64,000 nt of DNA, from assembly GCF_048771995.1 (NCBI RefSeq), contig NC_133027.1:12954001-13018000 (forward strand). The letters run 5' to 3'. Made by a program: the position numbers and the translations under genes. This document shows positions 35,410-49,100 of the stretch, piece after piece; the stretch's first letter is position 1, and each line of letters starts with the position of its first letter. Source of the stretch: Taeniopygia guttata (Eukaryota; Chordata; Aves; Passeriformes; Estrildidae). The notes beneath the pieces were generated by a model. The model had not been told where the DNA came from. It searched no databases and worked only from the letters and a program-made list of their open reading frames with translations.

Positions 35410-38400
35410 ATAGAAAATGAACTCCTGATGTGCTAGTTTCTTCTCAGTGATAATTATCAACCTTCAGCTAAAAAGCCTTTAAGCTAACAGGCAACAGCAA
35501 GAAAGAGAGAAAAAAAGATTATCTTCTCGCAACTAAACCGATTAAGGCTGCGCATCTACCTGAGCATTGTGCTAGGGGGAAAAGTGCTGGGAGAGGAAAA
35601 AGAAAATTAACCATCTTACAAAACAATTTACAGATCTACAATTTATTGGTTGCTAACACAGACCCTATATTTAAGCCATCGAGCCCTGATTTCTGGGTAA
35701 CTGAAGGTGATGGCACTACAGCAGTGAAGATGTGGCCCGTGCTGGCTGCTGCTGGGCTAGTCTCTTTTCTGCATGTCAATTGTGAAAGTCAAAGATGATT
35801 TGTTTGGATTTTTGTGTGTTACGGCTCTCTGTGGATTTTTCCTCTCATGAGATTGCAACTCACGAGAAACCAATCACTTCGGTTTTCAATATCAGAAAGG
35901 AGGAAAGAATTGCAATACATGCCCCTGCAGTTTGTAGCTTTATGTGCTATTTTAATACATGACTGGGAAATCAAAAAGGAAATCTGTAATTCTAAACAAG
36001 GTCAAAGTCCCATTAAAAATAGGAAAATGTAATTAAAAAGAAAGGTCTAGGAAGCAAAATATACCGTGTATAAACTTTGGGTCCAGACAAATATTTTCTA
36101 TGGAAATTTAATTCAAAGTAATATACAGGTTATATATGTGTTAAAGAAGAGTAGAAGCTACTTCTGTAAAATTTTCTACCTCTAGGAATTTGTTCTTCTG
36201 GCAAAAAAAGCCCTTTTCCAGCCCCAGTTCAATGCAACAGTGGTTATATGTTACAAAGTTCAAGTGAAAATGTATAACTTATAAATTAATATCATTAATA
36301 ACAAGCACTTTTCATCTCTAGGCTTCAGTAATGCTTACAGTGATGATTAATGTTCTCTATTACTCTGGGGAAATGGATAAGTGGAGGCAAGGAGGAACTT
36401 TCCCTAAATCACACAGCAAAGCATTAGGAGAGCCAGGAAAACTGTCCAAAACTCCTGAGCTCTGCAGCTGTTGAGCAGTTTGGCTGCCAGCCATGACTTT
36501 GTGTTGGCACATAATGGAAGCAAAACGTAAGATATAATGAAAAGAACGGGAGAAATAGCATCAGCCTGGAGGAAAAATAAAAGTAGGATTTATTTTAGAG
36601 TTTCCTTCTGTGTAATGATCTCTGTGTGCTCCATAATCCACTCCAAACAAAGGCAGGGAATGCCTCAGAATTGTACACAGCCAAAGTATGCTGAGGTTTT
36701 CTGGAACATGCCACTTCTTTCTGTGAAATTCTCACTACAACCACACAGAAAAAACCCAATCCAATACTCAGCGTAGTCACTGGGAAGGCTTTTTTGAGTT
36801 TTTGTGATGTATCAAAACATTAGGGGGCATTTTATGGTTTAAGACTTACTGGGTTTATCCTGAGATGAATAAGAAAGTACCAAAAATGAAGGACTTTTGC
36901 ATTTCAACCAAGGCTGAGAAAGTTTGACTATCATGACGTCTACCCCACACAAGAGTGCAGAGCACTGCTCCTACAGACAGGATTGCTTTGTGTTTTATGG
37001 TTACCTGATCGTATTCTGAGCTGTTCTCTGGTCTTTCTTTAAGGAAAATGAGATTAAACAGTCCTAGGAAGCACAGAGGTGCTAAAACTGCTAAAAACTA
37101 AAATTAAGACAAGATGACATGTATTTTTTGTGACTTCAGTGATCTGAATGGTTTCATTAAGTACCCGGACAATGGTCACAATGTCACAAGTTAGACACAA
37201 GGTCTAATTTTGCATAAATAGGGAACTTGTACTATCCCTCTCTTTTTCCTTTTTCCTCCCTGTGTTTGTGTTTATAGTGTCTTTTCCATTTGATAGGGCC
37301 CCTGCTCTTTTTTAATGTCTTTTTTTTTTCCTCTAAACACAGCAATTAAAAGACTACAAATACAGAAATATAAGGAGGGGGAGGTGGAAAAGGAGGTACT
37401 TTTGTCAGGATGTGAAAAGGAAAAGAAGCTTCCCAATATATGTATGTATACATGTCTACATGTACATAATATATACATATGGAATATATAAATATATTAA
37501 AAATACACATAGTGAGCATATATATATACTGTTCTGTACAGCAGTTTCATTTTGGAACCAAATAGCAATTTAATGCAGTCAAATTTAGAAGCAAAAACTT
37601 CAACAAGTCACTTGTTTGCTGACTGCAAATATTGTACCTCACCAGTTAATTTATGGGTAAATCGCAGAAAGTGTTGCTCAGACACCAAGGGGGGAAAGGA
37701 TTTGTGCACATACAAGATTTTGTACAGATTTTTGCTGTGAATGAGAGATTAACACAGTCTGATTTCATCTCTGTGTTCTTATATATTGGGATTCAGAGGA
37801 GATTAGGCAGGGAAGAGGAATGCAAAGTGTAGCAATAACTATATATTTTCTTATATTTTATGAGTAAATGTCTAGAGCAACCAAGGCAGGGTATGAGAGT
37901 ATGGAGATGTTGCATGTGGTTGCATGAAAATCACTGGATCTTGTAAGCTTATGCTTTTGTGAACTGTTAACACAAGCAAGAAAACTGTACAGGCTTTTCT
38001 ATATTAATAGATATTATGAGGCTAATGCCTTGCAGTTGTAGTGCATCCTTTTTATGACCATTGTGCTCCCTGACACTGTTTTAGCTTGGGCATGCCTGTT
38101 TATGTCCCAAAGGCTGCCTGGCTGTGGTCCAGCAGAGGCCCCCAAGGGCACAGGGGTGAGCAAAGGGTTTCCCCAGACTAAAGCAAGTGTTGCCTCAGCA
38201 CATCTTCAGAGCCAAAGAAGGGGCTGTGCCCTGTTTGCCCTGCTGGTGGAGATGCAGACAGGGGTTCTGTTTGGAAAACTAGCCACCCATATCTGGCCAC
38301 AGCCCCCAGCTTCCCGAAAAAGACTCAAATGAAGCGTGCCTCAGTTTTGGCTGAATTGGGAAGCTTTGTAACACCTCTCCGTGATCCTGGTGTGACCCAC

Positions 38401-41400
38401 AGCCTGCATAAGTCAGCAGAGTCTCGTGGCATGTTGCTGCTCTTGGATTAATTCATTTTGGACAATGCTACATTTGCACCCACAAGAATGAGAATTCTCA
38501 CTTAGGAGATTATCTTGCAAAATATTTAAGAAAATTATAACATGCAAAAATCAATAGGAATGGTAGAACAGTTCTCAGTGTTATTTATAACGCTTTAAAA
38601 AGTATCATACAGAGGAAGGTAAGTCTACAGGCTGGATACCTGATTTATTTTTCTAAACCCTATGGCAACTGGATGGTCTCATTGAAGTACTAAGAAAGTC
38701 TAGTATTTCAGGTGGCCCCTTCCTAGACAGTAAATACACAGAAAAAGGAAAACAAAAGTTTTGCAATCTTTATTTTATTCTGCCTCCTCCAAATTTTAAG
38801 AATTTCCTTTTTGTCCATTAATGTCAAAACATTGAAGGAAAGTGAGATACTAGGCTGACAACACCAATGAAATATGAATTGACAAAAAAATTATAAGGCA
38901 TTTTCTTCTTGACTGGTAGTTTTCATTTCAATAATCTGTTCTACAGTACAAAGGCTAACATCTCAATCTTCATCTCCTTTAAAATGAAACGTTCCTTGCT
39001 CATATTTTTGAATTCATCACAAGAATATGGGTGCATGGAAGGAGCAAAAAATTTTCTATTTAAAAAACCCAAACCACCCACAGTATAGAAAATTTCTAGA
39101 GCTTCAGGTTTTACATTTAAAATAAGAAGTCCAGATAATATGGCATGATTATGTATGGTATTAAAAAAATGCATTTTTGTGTACAGCAATTTACAACTGA
39201 TTTTTTTTTTTTTCTATATTAGAATGCATTTCCACCATGCTGTAATTTTGGTAGGAGAAACAGACAGTGAGTAAAAAACTCACTCGTATCAAACCAGCTA
39301 CTATACCCACTGGTATAGTGGCTAGGAAGAATGCAGGCTGAAACTGAATAAACATGGATAAATGTGTTTAAATAACACTCATCTCATCACAGTGAGCCTC
39401 CTTTACAATCAGGACAGAAGTCTAGGCTTATTTTTCAACAGAAGCAGATCATACTAATGTCATTGTAGAGCACATAGATGATACAGTCTTATCTTGGAGT
39501 TTGTGAGGTAATAAAAAAAAAATACATCTCCCAAAAGCTTTTAAAGTCACTTCACCTCCTCTTTTACAAACAGTTCCCTAAGTATTGGCTGCAACACCTC
39601 GGCTCGCTGTGGATGTGTCTGTGGCCTTCCTGCACAAGGAGTCAATCACCACATATAAAATGTGGGGCAAGCAGCTGCAGGTCTTACTAAGTTCAGCAGA
39701 CGCAGCAGGTGTTCAACACTTCTGAAAAACAGTGTTGAACACCTCTGTTTACATCCAAGCTGGCAATAAAGGAAGGAAAAGATTCACCACATTTGTTATC
39801 CAGACTCATATTAGCCACCAGACAACGCTTCTCTCCTTTTTAAGACTTTGCCTCAGTTTGGATAGGTTTTTTTTTTTTTTTTAGAACTTTTAGACCTTGA
39901 AGCTTCCTTCCTACTTGTAGAAGAAGGTTTAATCTGGGTCCAACCTCAACTGAAACAAATAAGGCTTCTGAAAAAGCAAGCTGGTCAACACATCCATATA
40001 TTTGGGGTTTTTTTGAGGTCAGTATGCTGAAGAATGCAGATGCATAGTCACTTACAGTTCCTAGAGAGAAAAAAGGCAGTAAGAGAGCAAGGACCAATTC
40101 TTAATCCAGGCCTATAAGAGGGAGGCCAAAACCCTTACTATAGTCAATGAAAATAACATGTAAAATAGATGTCTAATTGTTATTAGACAACTAGACCATC
40201 TTTGGTCAAGCAAATCTGTGGCTAGCACAAAAGAAACTGTTGTTATTAATTTGTAGTAAAATGAGAAATAGTCTAGTTCTAATGATGTTTAAAAAATCCT
40301 GCCATAAACGTGTAGAATTTTTAATGTTCTCAAGGGTGCAACTCCAAAATATCCAAACTGAACCCTGCTCATGGAGAAGAAACAGTCAAGTGAGTATCAC
40401 TGATTTCTCCAGGGCTTTACACAGGGAACAAGCATTTCTCTGGTGTTGGGCTGGCAGGATCAGGACTTATCTATTTGCTTTACATCCTCAAATGTAAGTA
40501 TTTGATCCTCCAAATAGTGTCAGTCCCCATCGACTGACAAGTGACATCAGCTCCGCAATTCATTTAAAACATCTGATCTCCAAGCAACTGGCTTCCCAGA
40601 TGAAAAGCCCTACGTGTGGAATTTACACCTACCCACCTTTTAAGTAGAGAGTTTATTACCTAGTGGTTTTCAGCTGATATTTAGGAATGTCTTTTTAATA
40701 CCCCTGTTAACAGAAGTTGAAAGGAGGTTTGACTATGTGGTTGGTCTTTAATGTCCACTGGCTACTTCAGCCAGAAGCTGGGGGAGGAAGGAGAGCCTAA
40801 TAAGGTTCATTTTGATCAGAAATGAGAAGTAACAGATATTATCAAAATAATAGAAGCTGTTTCTGCAAGAAAACTCTGTTAGCACTTAGTGCAGCTAATT
40901 ATGTCAGCTTTCACGTTTAGTTTTAAAAACTGTTGTCTGCTGTAATGGAGTGGATATATCTCTGTTTTTCATGGGAGAGGTGGAGGGTGACCTGTTGCAA
41001 GTATTTCAAGATCAGCTGTACCTCTTTTCCTACCCAAAAAAATACATTAATATTTAATAAATTGTGAAGTACAATATATTTTGTCCCCAAGTGTTTCTTC
41101 TACTGTCCCATGAACAGTGGGATGATTGCCATGTGTAACAGTGGTTTCACAGGCCTTAATAAAAATATAGGTGCTGGAATAGCACCTAAGGGTTTGTACT
41201 CCTGCTTTCCTGCTATTAAAATGGGCTTTCATGCATTCATTTTGCAACAGGATGAATTTTTCCAAAATGAGGTAAATATTACAAGAAATTCCAATAGCCA
41301 GGAAAATTGCTTTGGAAGCTCAGTTGTGACTGTAGTTGAATGCAGAGCTGAAGCTGTGTGTTTAGGAAGGGAGCTATTTTTCAATTTCTGTGGTTACATT

Positions 41401-42502
41401 TCAGCTCAGGCTGTTCCTTTATGTCTACTGAACCTCTTCATCAGTGTGCTGTGTGCTGCTAACAGAAACCATGTTTCATCTACATGCTAAATGAAGTTAT
41501 GCTCTGGGCAAAGTCTCAGAGCAGTTAAATAATTATGAAATGGATCAATAGTCTGGATAAGAGACAACATGCAAGTGTCAGATTACAGATTTTATTTAGC
41601 ACTTACATATTTCACATTCTGAAATAAAATGCTGTGTGTCTGAGCACCTTTCAGTACATGTGGTTAGCCTTGGGTAAGGACCATTGATTTCAAACTGCAA
41701 TCATAGATTTCTTGGCAAGTGGCTAAATCTTAATTTTAATCACATTCAATCCCACCAAAAACCCCCAAGTCTGGCCTTCAGGCTATTGATGAATCTGAAT
41801 GAGATGCTTATTTCTGGATTTTTTTTTTTTTTGCGTTTACTCAGAGTTCTTCTTGGTACTGACAGTAGAAAATTATGCCATTTCTTGACATCTCCTGCTC
41901 ATACAGTCATACATCTCTCTTTATCTACTCAGTTGCGTGGATAAAGTCAACTTAGAAGCAGGAAACATTTAATTATCCACTTGAAACAAGTTTTTTAGGC
42001 AGTCCTAAGCACAGCCTATCAAATATATTGTTTTAGTATATAGTTACAGATAGGGACTCAGTTAAGGTTGTAAAGTTGAAAAAAAAATTACTTTAGGTCC
42101 CTGCTGTTTAGAAAACTATTTTTTTATTTCTGTTTTTAAACACAGAAAAGAGTAAAAAGCCTAAACTCCAACCGAGAATACTTAAGTATAGACCAATAAG
42201 TCAAACTTATGACTCTATCATCAGGTCAAACAACGAGAAGGTAAAATGTAGAACTAGAGGGAAAAAAGGATTACCAATCAAACCCTCAGCTTGCCTTCAT
42301 TCTGCGAGCCCATTTAGCTGTGTGCTGCTGTCCCATCACTCTGAAGAGACACAGACATCTGGTTTGCACCCTGCCTGAGTTCCTGCTTGCTTAATGGTAA
42401 TTGGGATGTGTAAAAGTGGTGCATGCATGAATAAGCAGGTAGATCTCACAACAACAGGTATGCAAATCCAGGAGGCAGCTGGTCCTGGCTACCACTCCGC
42501 TC
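35410..42502. other. Upstream region of MSGN1, no gene seen
   Basis: An AT-rich, largely non-repetitive spacer upstream of MSGN1, so its enhancers may lie here. It contains the TA-rich repeat at 37436-37530 and short poly-T runs (for example near 39868). The longest open stretch, 41110-41490 (126 codons), is unrecognised. Confidence 0.45.
37436..37530. repeat. TA-rich simple repeat
   Basis: An impure alternation of TA, CATA and GTATA units such as TATGTATGTATACATG and CATATATATATAC, about 95 bp long. No other content is seen. Confidence 0.65.
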
Positions 42503-42508
42503 CCTTAG

Positions 42509-43125
42509 TGTCGGAATCTGTGGGTATTGGTGATTCCGAGATTGTAGAAAGTCTCTGTCTTTCTGCCCCGTTGCCAAAAAAGAAGCCATAATTCGTCTGT
42601 GCTGTTTTCAAGGTTGTTTATTCTTGCTTATCTCTAACATATTCTGCTGCCCTGCCGCAGGTCTGTCCTGCAGGGCAGTGTGCGGGGCTCTGCCCCCAGT
42701 GGGATGTTACAAACATTATATACCAGAAACTACGTGTGCTATATTTACAATAATGTGCCAATATCTATCATCTACGTTGAACAGTGTGTCCCCAGCCTAA
42801 ACCAATAGAAAAATGCCAACACTACAGTGAAACATGGAGGGCATGAAGAAGGAGGAAAAGGACAAGACACACCCAATTCCTCCATCTTGTCCCCTCTGAA
42901 CCCCTAATCTAGAAATCTAAAATTTTACTTTTGCACCCGTGCCACACTTGATTATTACTCTTATCAAACACTCAAAGCTTGTAATTCATCCTGTAAGATT
43001 GAAAACTCCTCTCCATGGACAGAGATCACAGACTGTCTCTCGGGGCTCTGTCCAGGGGGGTTCCTGACCCCTGCCAGGGTCCCAGACCTGCCAGGGCAGC
43101 CAGAGGGAAGCCCTGGATTCCCACA
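42509..43125 (-). mobile_element. ERVK-like solo LTR with 6-bp target duplication
   Basis: A 617-bp LTR on the - strand. It begins TGTGGGAATCC (at 43125) and ends GATTCCGACA (at 42509), so the termini are TG...CA. CCTTAG flanks it exactly on both sides (42503-42508 and 43126-43131), a 6-bp duplication typical of ERVK-type elements. A TATATAATG box and AATAAA signal are seen in the - orientation. It holds no viral genes and arose by LTR-LTR recombination. Confidence 0.82.
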
Positions 43126-43131
43126 CCTTAG

Positions 43132-46100
43132 CATCCCCTTTGCCGCAGTGCCGGGCAAGCAGCGCAGCCGGGTCCGTGGGGGCGGCACAGTGGGGTCACA
43201 GTCAGCACGGGAAATCAGGTCACCAGTGTCCCTTCCCCGCCCTGCCACCCACCCGCATGATCACAAAAAGGCCCCGTTTTCTGCTCTTGCTCCCCAAATC
43301 TCTCGCTTCCTTGCACAGAGGCTGTGCCAGGGGAGGAATTACCTCTCTGCAGGGATCTCTAAAATGCCCACCACAGCTTAAAAGACTGTATAAAATGGAG
43401 ACGGAAATAGAAATCAATTAAATCTAAATTCTCCGGGTGATACTGCTTTTAGCCACTTGAGCTTCCAGAGAAGTGATTTTCTACAGTAAATATTGGCAAA
43501 CGGGTTGTAGTAAAAATAAAAACAAAGAAAAAAAATAGGAAAACGTTGATTTCCCTGACATTGACCTGCCCTGTCAGGCTGGGATGCGCGTTCATCAGTG
43601 TCTCGCTCTTATCTGGTATCTGACATTCTGTGATCACTTGAAAGCAAAGTAACACAGATGGATGGCGTTCCCTTTTGAAGAACAAAATGTACCCAGAACT
43701 GAATTTTCAAGTACATTCAACGTGACGTTAACTCTTAAGTTGAAGGAGCATCTTTTAAAGGAGATGGAGGCAGTTAAAAAAAAAAAACCAAACCAATCAG
43801 GAATTCAGAAGGGCTTATTGGTATTTCACTCTTGATGTGCATCCAAAGTAAGCTAACATTTACATAGTCCCTGCTACCTTCAGTGTACTCCAGACAATGG
43901 CTAATCAGTACTCATTACACAGCTTTAAAAAGGCCAAGTATTCTGGGGTGGTGACCTGCATCTTCCCAAATAAAGCCTAGAGCCTGAGGCTATTTGGCCA
44001 CACACCTCCATCCTTGGAGCTTTCCTGAGATCAGACTGCCTGTTCTCCTCCAAGGAACCTACCAAGCCTTGTATTCTTTCAGAGGAAAAGCTCAATTTAT
44101 AGAAATATCATTTGCTAATGGAACAGGAAGGAATTTCATCCAGGGAAATTTTTAATTAGTGAAAAGAATACATTAGGAATCAAATCTGAGATGAGAATGA
44201 AATGGGGCACTGGCTCACATACCTGGAATTCATCATTACGATCCAGCAAAGGAATCAGCTAGTTTTGTGAAATTTTTTAAAAATCATGAGGGATACAATG
44301 CTCCTGTTTCAAATACTAAGCTATGTTCCTACTGAATCCTGAGACTTCCTACTTACATTGGGGTCAGATAGTAAATACTCAGAACATCTTTTATATATCC
44401 TAGGGTTGTGTGTTTGATTATACTCACACATGCTCATGGCGTCAGGAACACCCTGATTTTTTTATCAAGGCTTCCTCTTCTAGCCCAAAGATAACTCTCT
44501 TGCCCAGAGAGTTAATTTTTTGTTTTCTTTTTTTTTTTTAGCAAAGCAAAAAATTAAATAATATTTAAGAAGTGGCTCCATGGCTGCCACAGTCTTTTCT
44601 TACTTAGTGTCAAAATTCTTCAAGTGTTCTGAAGCAAGAAGTTCTTTTCAATAGTAAATTCAGACTTATATAAGAAGCTAATCTTTATGGCTAGTGGACC
44701 ACCAGACTGTATTCTTTAAAATTTTCCATGAGGACTTTCTCTAATTTAAAATAAACTCTAATAATAGAAGTCTCAATGTCTTTTATTTCTAGTGTTATAT
44801 AAAGGCCACTCAAATTCTGCAATAAAATGTTTTCTGGACACAAATAGTTTAATTATTTTTTTCTAGTGTACATCTTCAGGGTGACTCTCAGAGCTACTTT
44901 TGCTCCTAGATCTTCCACCTGGTAAAACATGCAGGTAGGTGTCTGGCCAGGGGCACAAGCACTGAGGGGAAAAGATCAAAGGCCTATAAATGTGTCAAAC
45001 TTTCAAATGCAAATCACCTGCCATAACGCTGCTGAGAACAAATCCTTCATTATCACCATTCTGTGAAAGGCTTAAATTAGCCTGAATTAGCTGAAAAGAA
45101 CAAGAAAAAGAAAGCCATCTATCTTCCTGTGAGTTTTATTACCTTTAGATTTATTTGGCTAATGGTTTGATAGCCCACTAATCCGAATATCTGCAAAACC
45201 GATTCTTCAAATAATCCATAAATAAAATATGTGATCACATAATGTTGCTATTAAAGTGAGATCTGTGACAATAAATTAATAAAAGAGCACTTAAAATAAG
45301 CCACTCCTTTTCATTGCCAAACTATGAGCTATTGTGATTGATATAATAGCAATCAAAAACTGGCTTCTTAGCTTGAATCACATTTAGAGCAATTTTTTAA
45401 TGTGCACTTCCTATATTGTGTGTTCTCCAGAAAGATGCTGTACCCATTTTTACTATTGGCTGTCATTCTGCAGACATAATTACTTTCCTAAGAGGTACCA
45501 TGTGCTGGAGTTTTTTATGAATAGTTTTAGTGATGTAATAGAATACTTGATCAATTAAATTGACTAGAAGAGCAAGAGTTATAACCCCCACAATTGCACT
45601 GTACTTTATTTATAAGGGGAAATCCTAGCACTGTGTTTTGTTAAATGAAAAACTGCAGAGAGGTTTTGTTAGGTGAACTTTATTTGGAACTTGAAAGAGG
45701 ATAGACTGCAGTAAGAAAGCTCTTGGTTGGGCTGGACAAGACAAAGTCTGGGAGGAGTTGGCTGGGGACCCTGACCTTCACAAGGTGTCCTTGGCTGGGT
45801 CTGGTGGGACTTCCCAGAATATCTTTGCTGGTAACTTCTGTCTCCACCATGGACACTTTGTACCTCAGTGGCTCTTCTGTTGGTCAGATTTTTAATATAT
45901 TCCCTCTCTGAAACATTCATCCTGCCACAGTCACTTGCTTGGGTTGTATTCCAAGTTATATCACCAGTTAATCACAATATTCAAACTCGGGTCTTTTCCC
46001 CAGGCACGAGTAGCAAGGTTGTAAGATTTCCATACAAGAGAGTCATACCAGATCATGTGGATACCCACATAGATGAGGACCCCACAGTTTTGAAATCTCC

Positions 46101-49100
46101 CTGCTCACTGTCATGTCAGAGCAGCTCCAAGTCTTTGGCTTCTGTGGTGAGAGTGCCCTGGCCACTGGAAGTCACCAACAATGATTGTTAATAGCGATTT
46201 TTCCTGAATCTGTAGCTTATGGCTTCCTCACACAGTTTGCTTTCGTAGCAGAAAAGGAAAAAAAAAACCTCACACTTAAATTACTGATATCTTACAAGGT
46301 AAATATACTATCACAAAGAAGTTTTTGCAAGATAACACCCACTATTATTGTAAGGAATATAATCTTGGTGGATTTGTTCAGTTCTCTGTAAAAATTCAAA
46401 CATTTTCAATGCCAGAGCCACATATCCATTTAATACAGTTATTCTTCAGCTTATCAGTATGGGGAGAGAAATATTCTCTCTGTTACACCTCATTGGCGAG
46501 CTGTTGAGAACAGAACAAGCAAAGAATTACTGGCCTTTTAAATTTTTTTTATTAAATACGCTAGGTTGTTATATAGAAATCAACAGATTAATACAGGATA
46601 TTTTTTAGCCCACTTTCTGAACCACTAGTACCAGAGATTACAATGTGGAAGGTGCTGGATTAGAAGGTTCAGGATAAAGGTTTGTTTGGTAAATAGAAAC
46701 CTGGCCTTTGAAGCAGAGAAAGCCACCCCAGCCCCAAACAGAAAATATCACTGTTCATCCTGCTTGCTTTCATTATTACATCTCAGAATGCCTTTATGAA
46801 TATGATTATTTTAGATTATTTTTCTTCTGGTATTGCTAAAAGAAATATTCTTAAACCAGAACAGAAGAATAACATATTCTATGAGTTTTTACCATTAACA
46901 TACTAAAAACCATAGCAGTCAGCAAATGACTTCAATAGTCAGAAAAACAACAAAGTGCCATCAACTGAAAACAGTATTTCTTTAGAAATAACAAACAAAA
47001 ATCATGAGGCTACAACTTTTCCCAAACATCTTTCCTGCAAATTTTAAGAAATCTGCAAGAAGAAAAGGGATTTTTAGAAGGGGAAACAAGGTGACATCTT
47101 CTTTGATGATGGCATTTCAGTAGATGCCAGAACAATGGTGTATTTCTGCTTGGAGATGCATGAGCACAAACTCATCACCTTCCCTTGGACGTGACTGATA
47201 GGAAGAACATCTACAAATCCTACACATCTCATGATAAATAATAAACACAGCGAACACAAATCACTATCTGAAACCATGCTGTAAAAGCTTGTATTTTTCA
47301 GGTTAAAAGGTAATAGAAAAGTAGGAGTAGATGTTAGGCTGTGCATGACTCACTAAAAATCATTGTAGGAGCCATAGACAGGGAGGACAACAGTTTGGCT
47401 GGGTTTGTACCAAGGCAGAGCTGCTGATCTGCATGCCTTGGGCTTTCCCAGGAGGCTATACCAAATCTGCCAACACAAGTGCTTGGGTATTCAGGATTCA
47501 TATATGCCCTATGCCACCGCCCTGTACTATTTCCTGCTCTTCTGTTCTATTTCCTGAACTGCTCTGTAATATCAGCATCACCTTTCTGAGTTTTTTGGTA
47601 ACTCCTCAAGGCAAAGCCTTTACATCCTCATGTACCCCTCCTGCACCCTGGTATTCTTTGATGTGACTGACCGACAGAGACAGACCACATCACAGCTTAG
47701 GGCAGCACATGTGAGCTGGATGCCCAGCAGACTGTCAGCAGAACCACTGCTGATTTCTTTCCATCTGGAAGGCATGGCTGGCCCTAATTAGCAGAAATTA
47801 GACTGTTCCACATTTCAAACTGGCAGGTCTGATTTGGTAAAGAAGCCATTCAATAATTAGAAAAACTAGCAACACATTAGTCTGGAGATAAAAGTCCTAT
47901 GAAGCCCCTGTACATTAGATATGCATGTGGCTGTCACTCTTGAAGCCCTTTGTTCCATTAAACTCCACGTTTTGGGGATTCTGAGACCAAGTTCAGGGCT
48001 CTTTCCCACCCAGCTGTAGATGAAGCAATGAATTTAACTCTCCAGTGCAAAAGGTTCAAAGAAAATGTTTACAACACACTGCAGTGGGCTGAGAGACAGA
48101 GAGGCTTAAAGGCTAAGTGTGCTCTGGGATGTTGCATTCATGTTGGACTGAAAGACAGTCTGAATTCAGCCTCAAAGGGGACCACAAATTTCATGGTTTT
48201 GAGGCAGTTTAGACTTGGACCTTTTCGAGGGTTGGCCCTATCTCGTCTATCTGTTGTTGTGTTGTCACTGCCAGGGCAACTCTGGGATTTTGGGATGGAG
48301 GACAAAGATAGCATGCAAGCGCTCATCTATTAGCCCCTGAAATTATCCAAAACAGATGACATTCACAGTTCCTTCTACCACGTGCCAAAGAATATCCAAA
48401 AACAACCACAGATACAACATTTGTGAGAAATATTTGGTGAGGCAACTAGTTGGGCTTCAAGCTTGACTGCAGAGGTGCTCTAGCAGAGCAAATTGCATTT
48501 TAAAATATTAAAATAACAAATACTAATGCAGAGCTACTTCTACACAATATTGGTATTTAAAATATTCCTGATTAACTTCTTTTCCTTAATTGATTTTTAT
48601 TCAGGCAGCTGATGAAAATTAAATATCCATCAGGAATTTTAGTAGGGCTAGCTGTTTTTAATGAACAAGAATTTGAAAGGTATAGCCCTTTCTCCCATTG
48701 TGTTCAGTCTCTGACACAGCAAAACCTCTACAACTTGGTCAAGGGAAATTGGGGCAGGGTTGGAGACAAAGCTTGGGCTTAAAGAACTTTTAAAGTTTCC
48801 TGTGTGATTAGATTAAATTCAGTACTGATGGTAGCTATAATGCAGGATACATGAGCAGGAGAACTGTGCAGAGTGGTTCTGTCACCCGTTGTAATTTTGT
48901 TTTCTTGAAACAGTTAAAGTGTTTTGTTTCCTGAAGGAAAAAGCGCTAAATCTAGCACCGAGTTTACGGTTTCGTCAGTAGCACTTGGGTTTACAACAAC
49001 TCCCAGTAATATTCTAACTGTAGTTTCCTTTTATCTGCTCTTATAATATGGCAGGGCCTGACACCTTTTTAGACATGAAAAGACTATCTTGTCTCAAGTA

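Noticed and set aside
35254-35460. In-frame N-terminal extension of MSGN1 to an upstream ATG
   Set aside because: A TATA-like box lies within it, the added residues do not look like mesogenin, and the start MDKLHETLI matches the family.
41110-41490. 126-codon frame on the + strand
   Set aside because: No recognisable domain, no nearby splice sites or promoter, and composition like the surrounding DNA.
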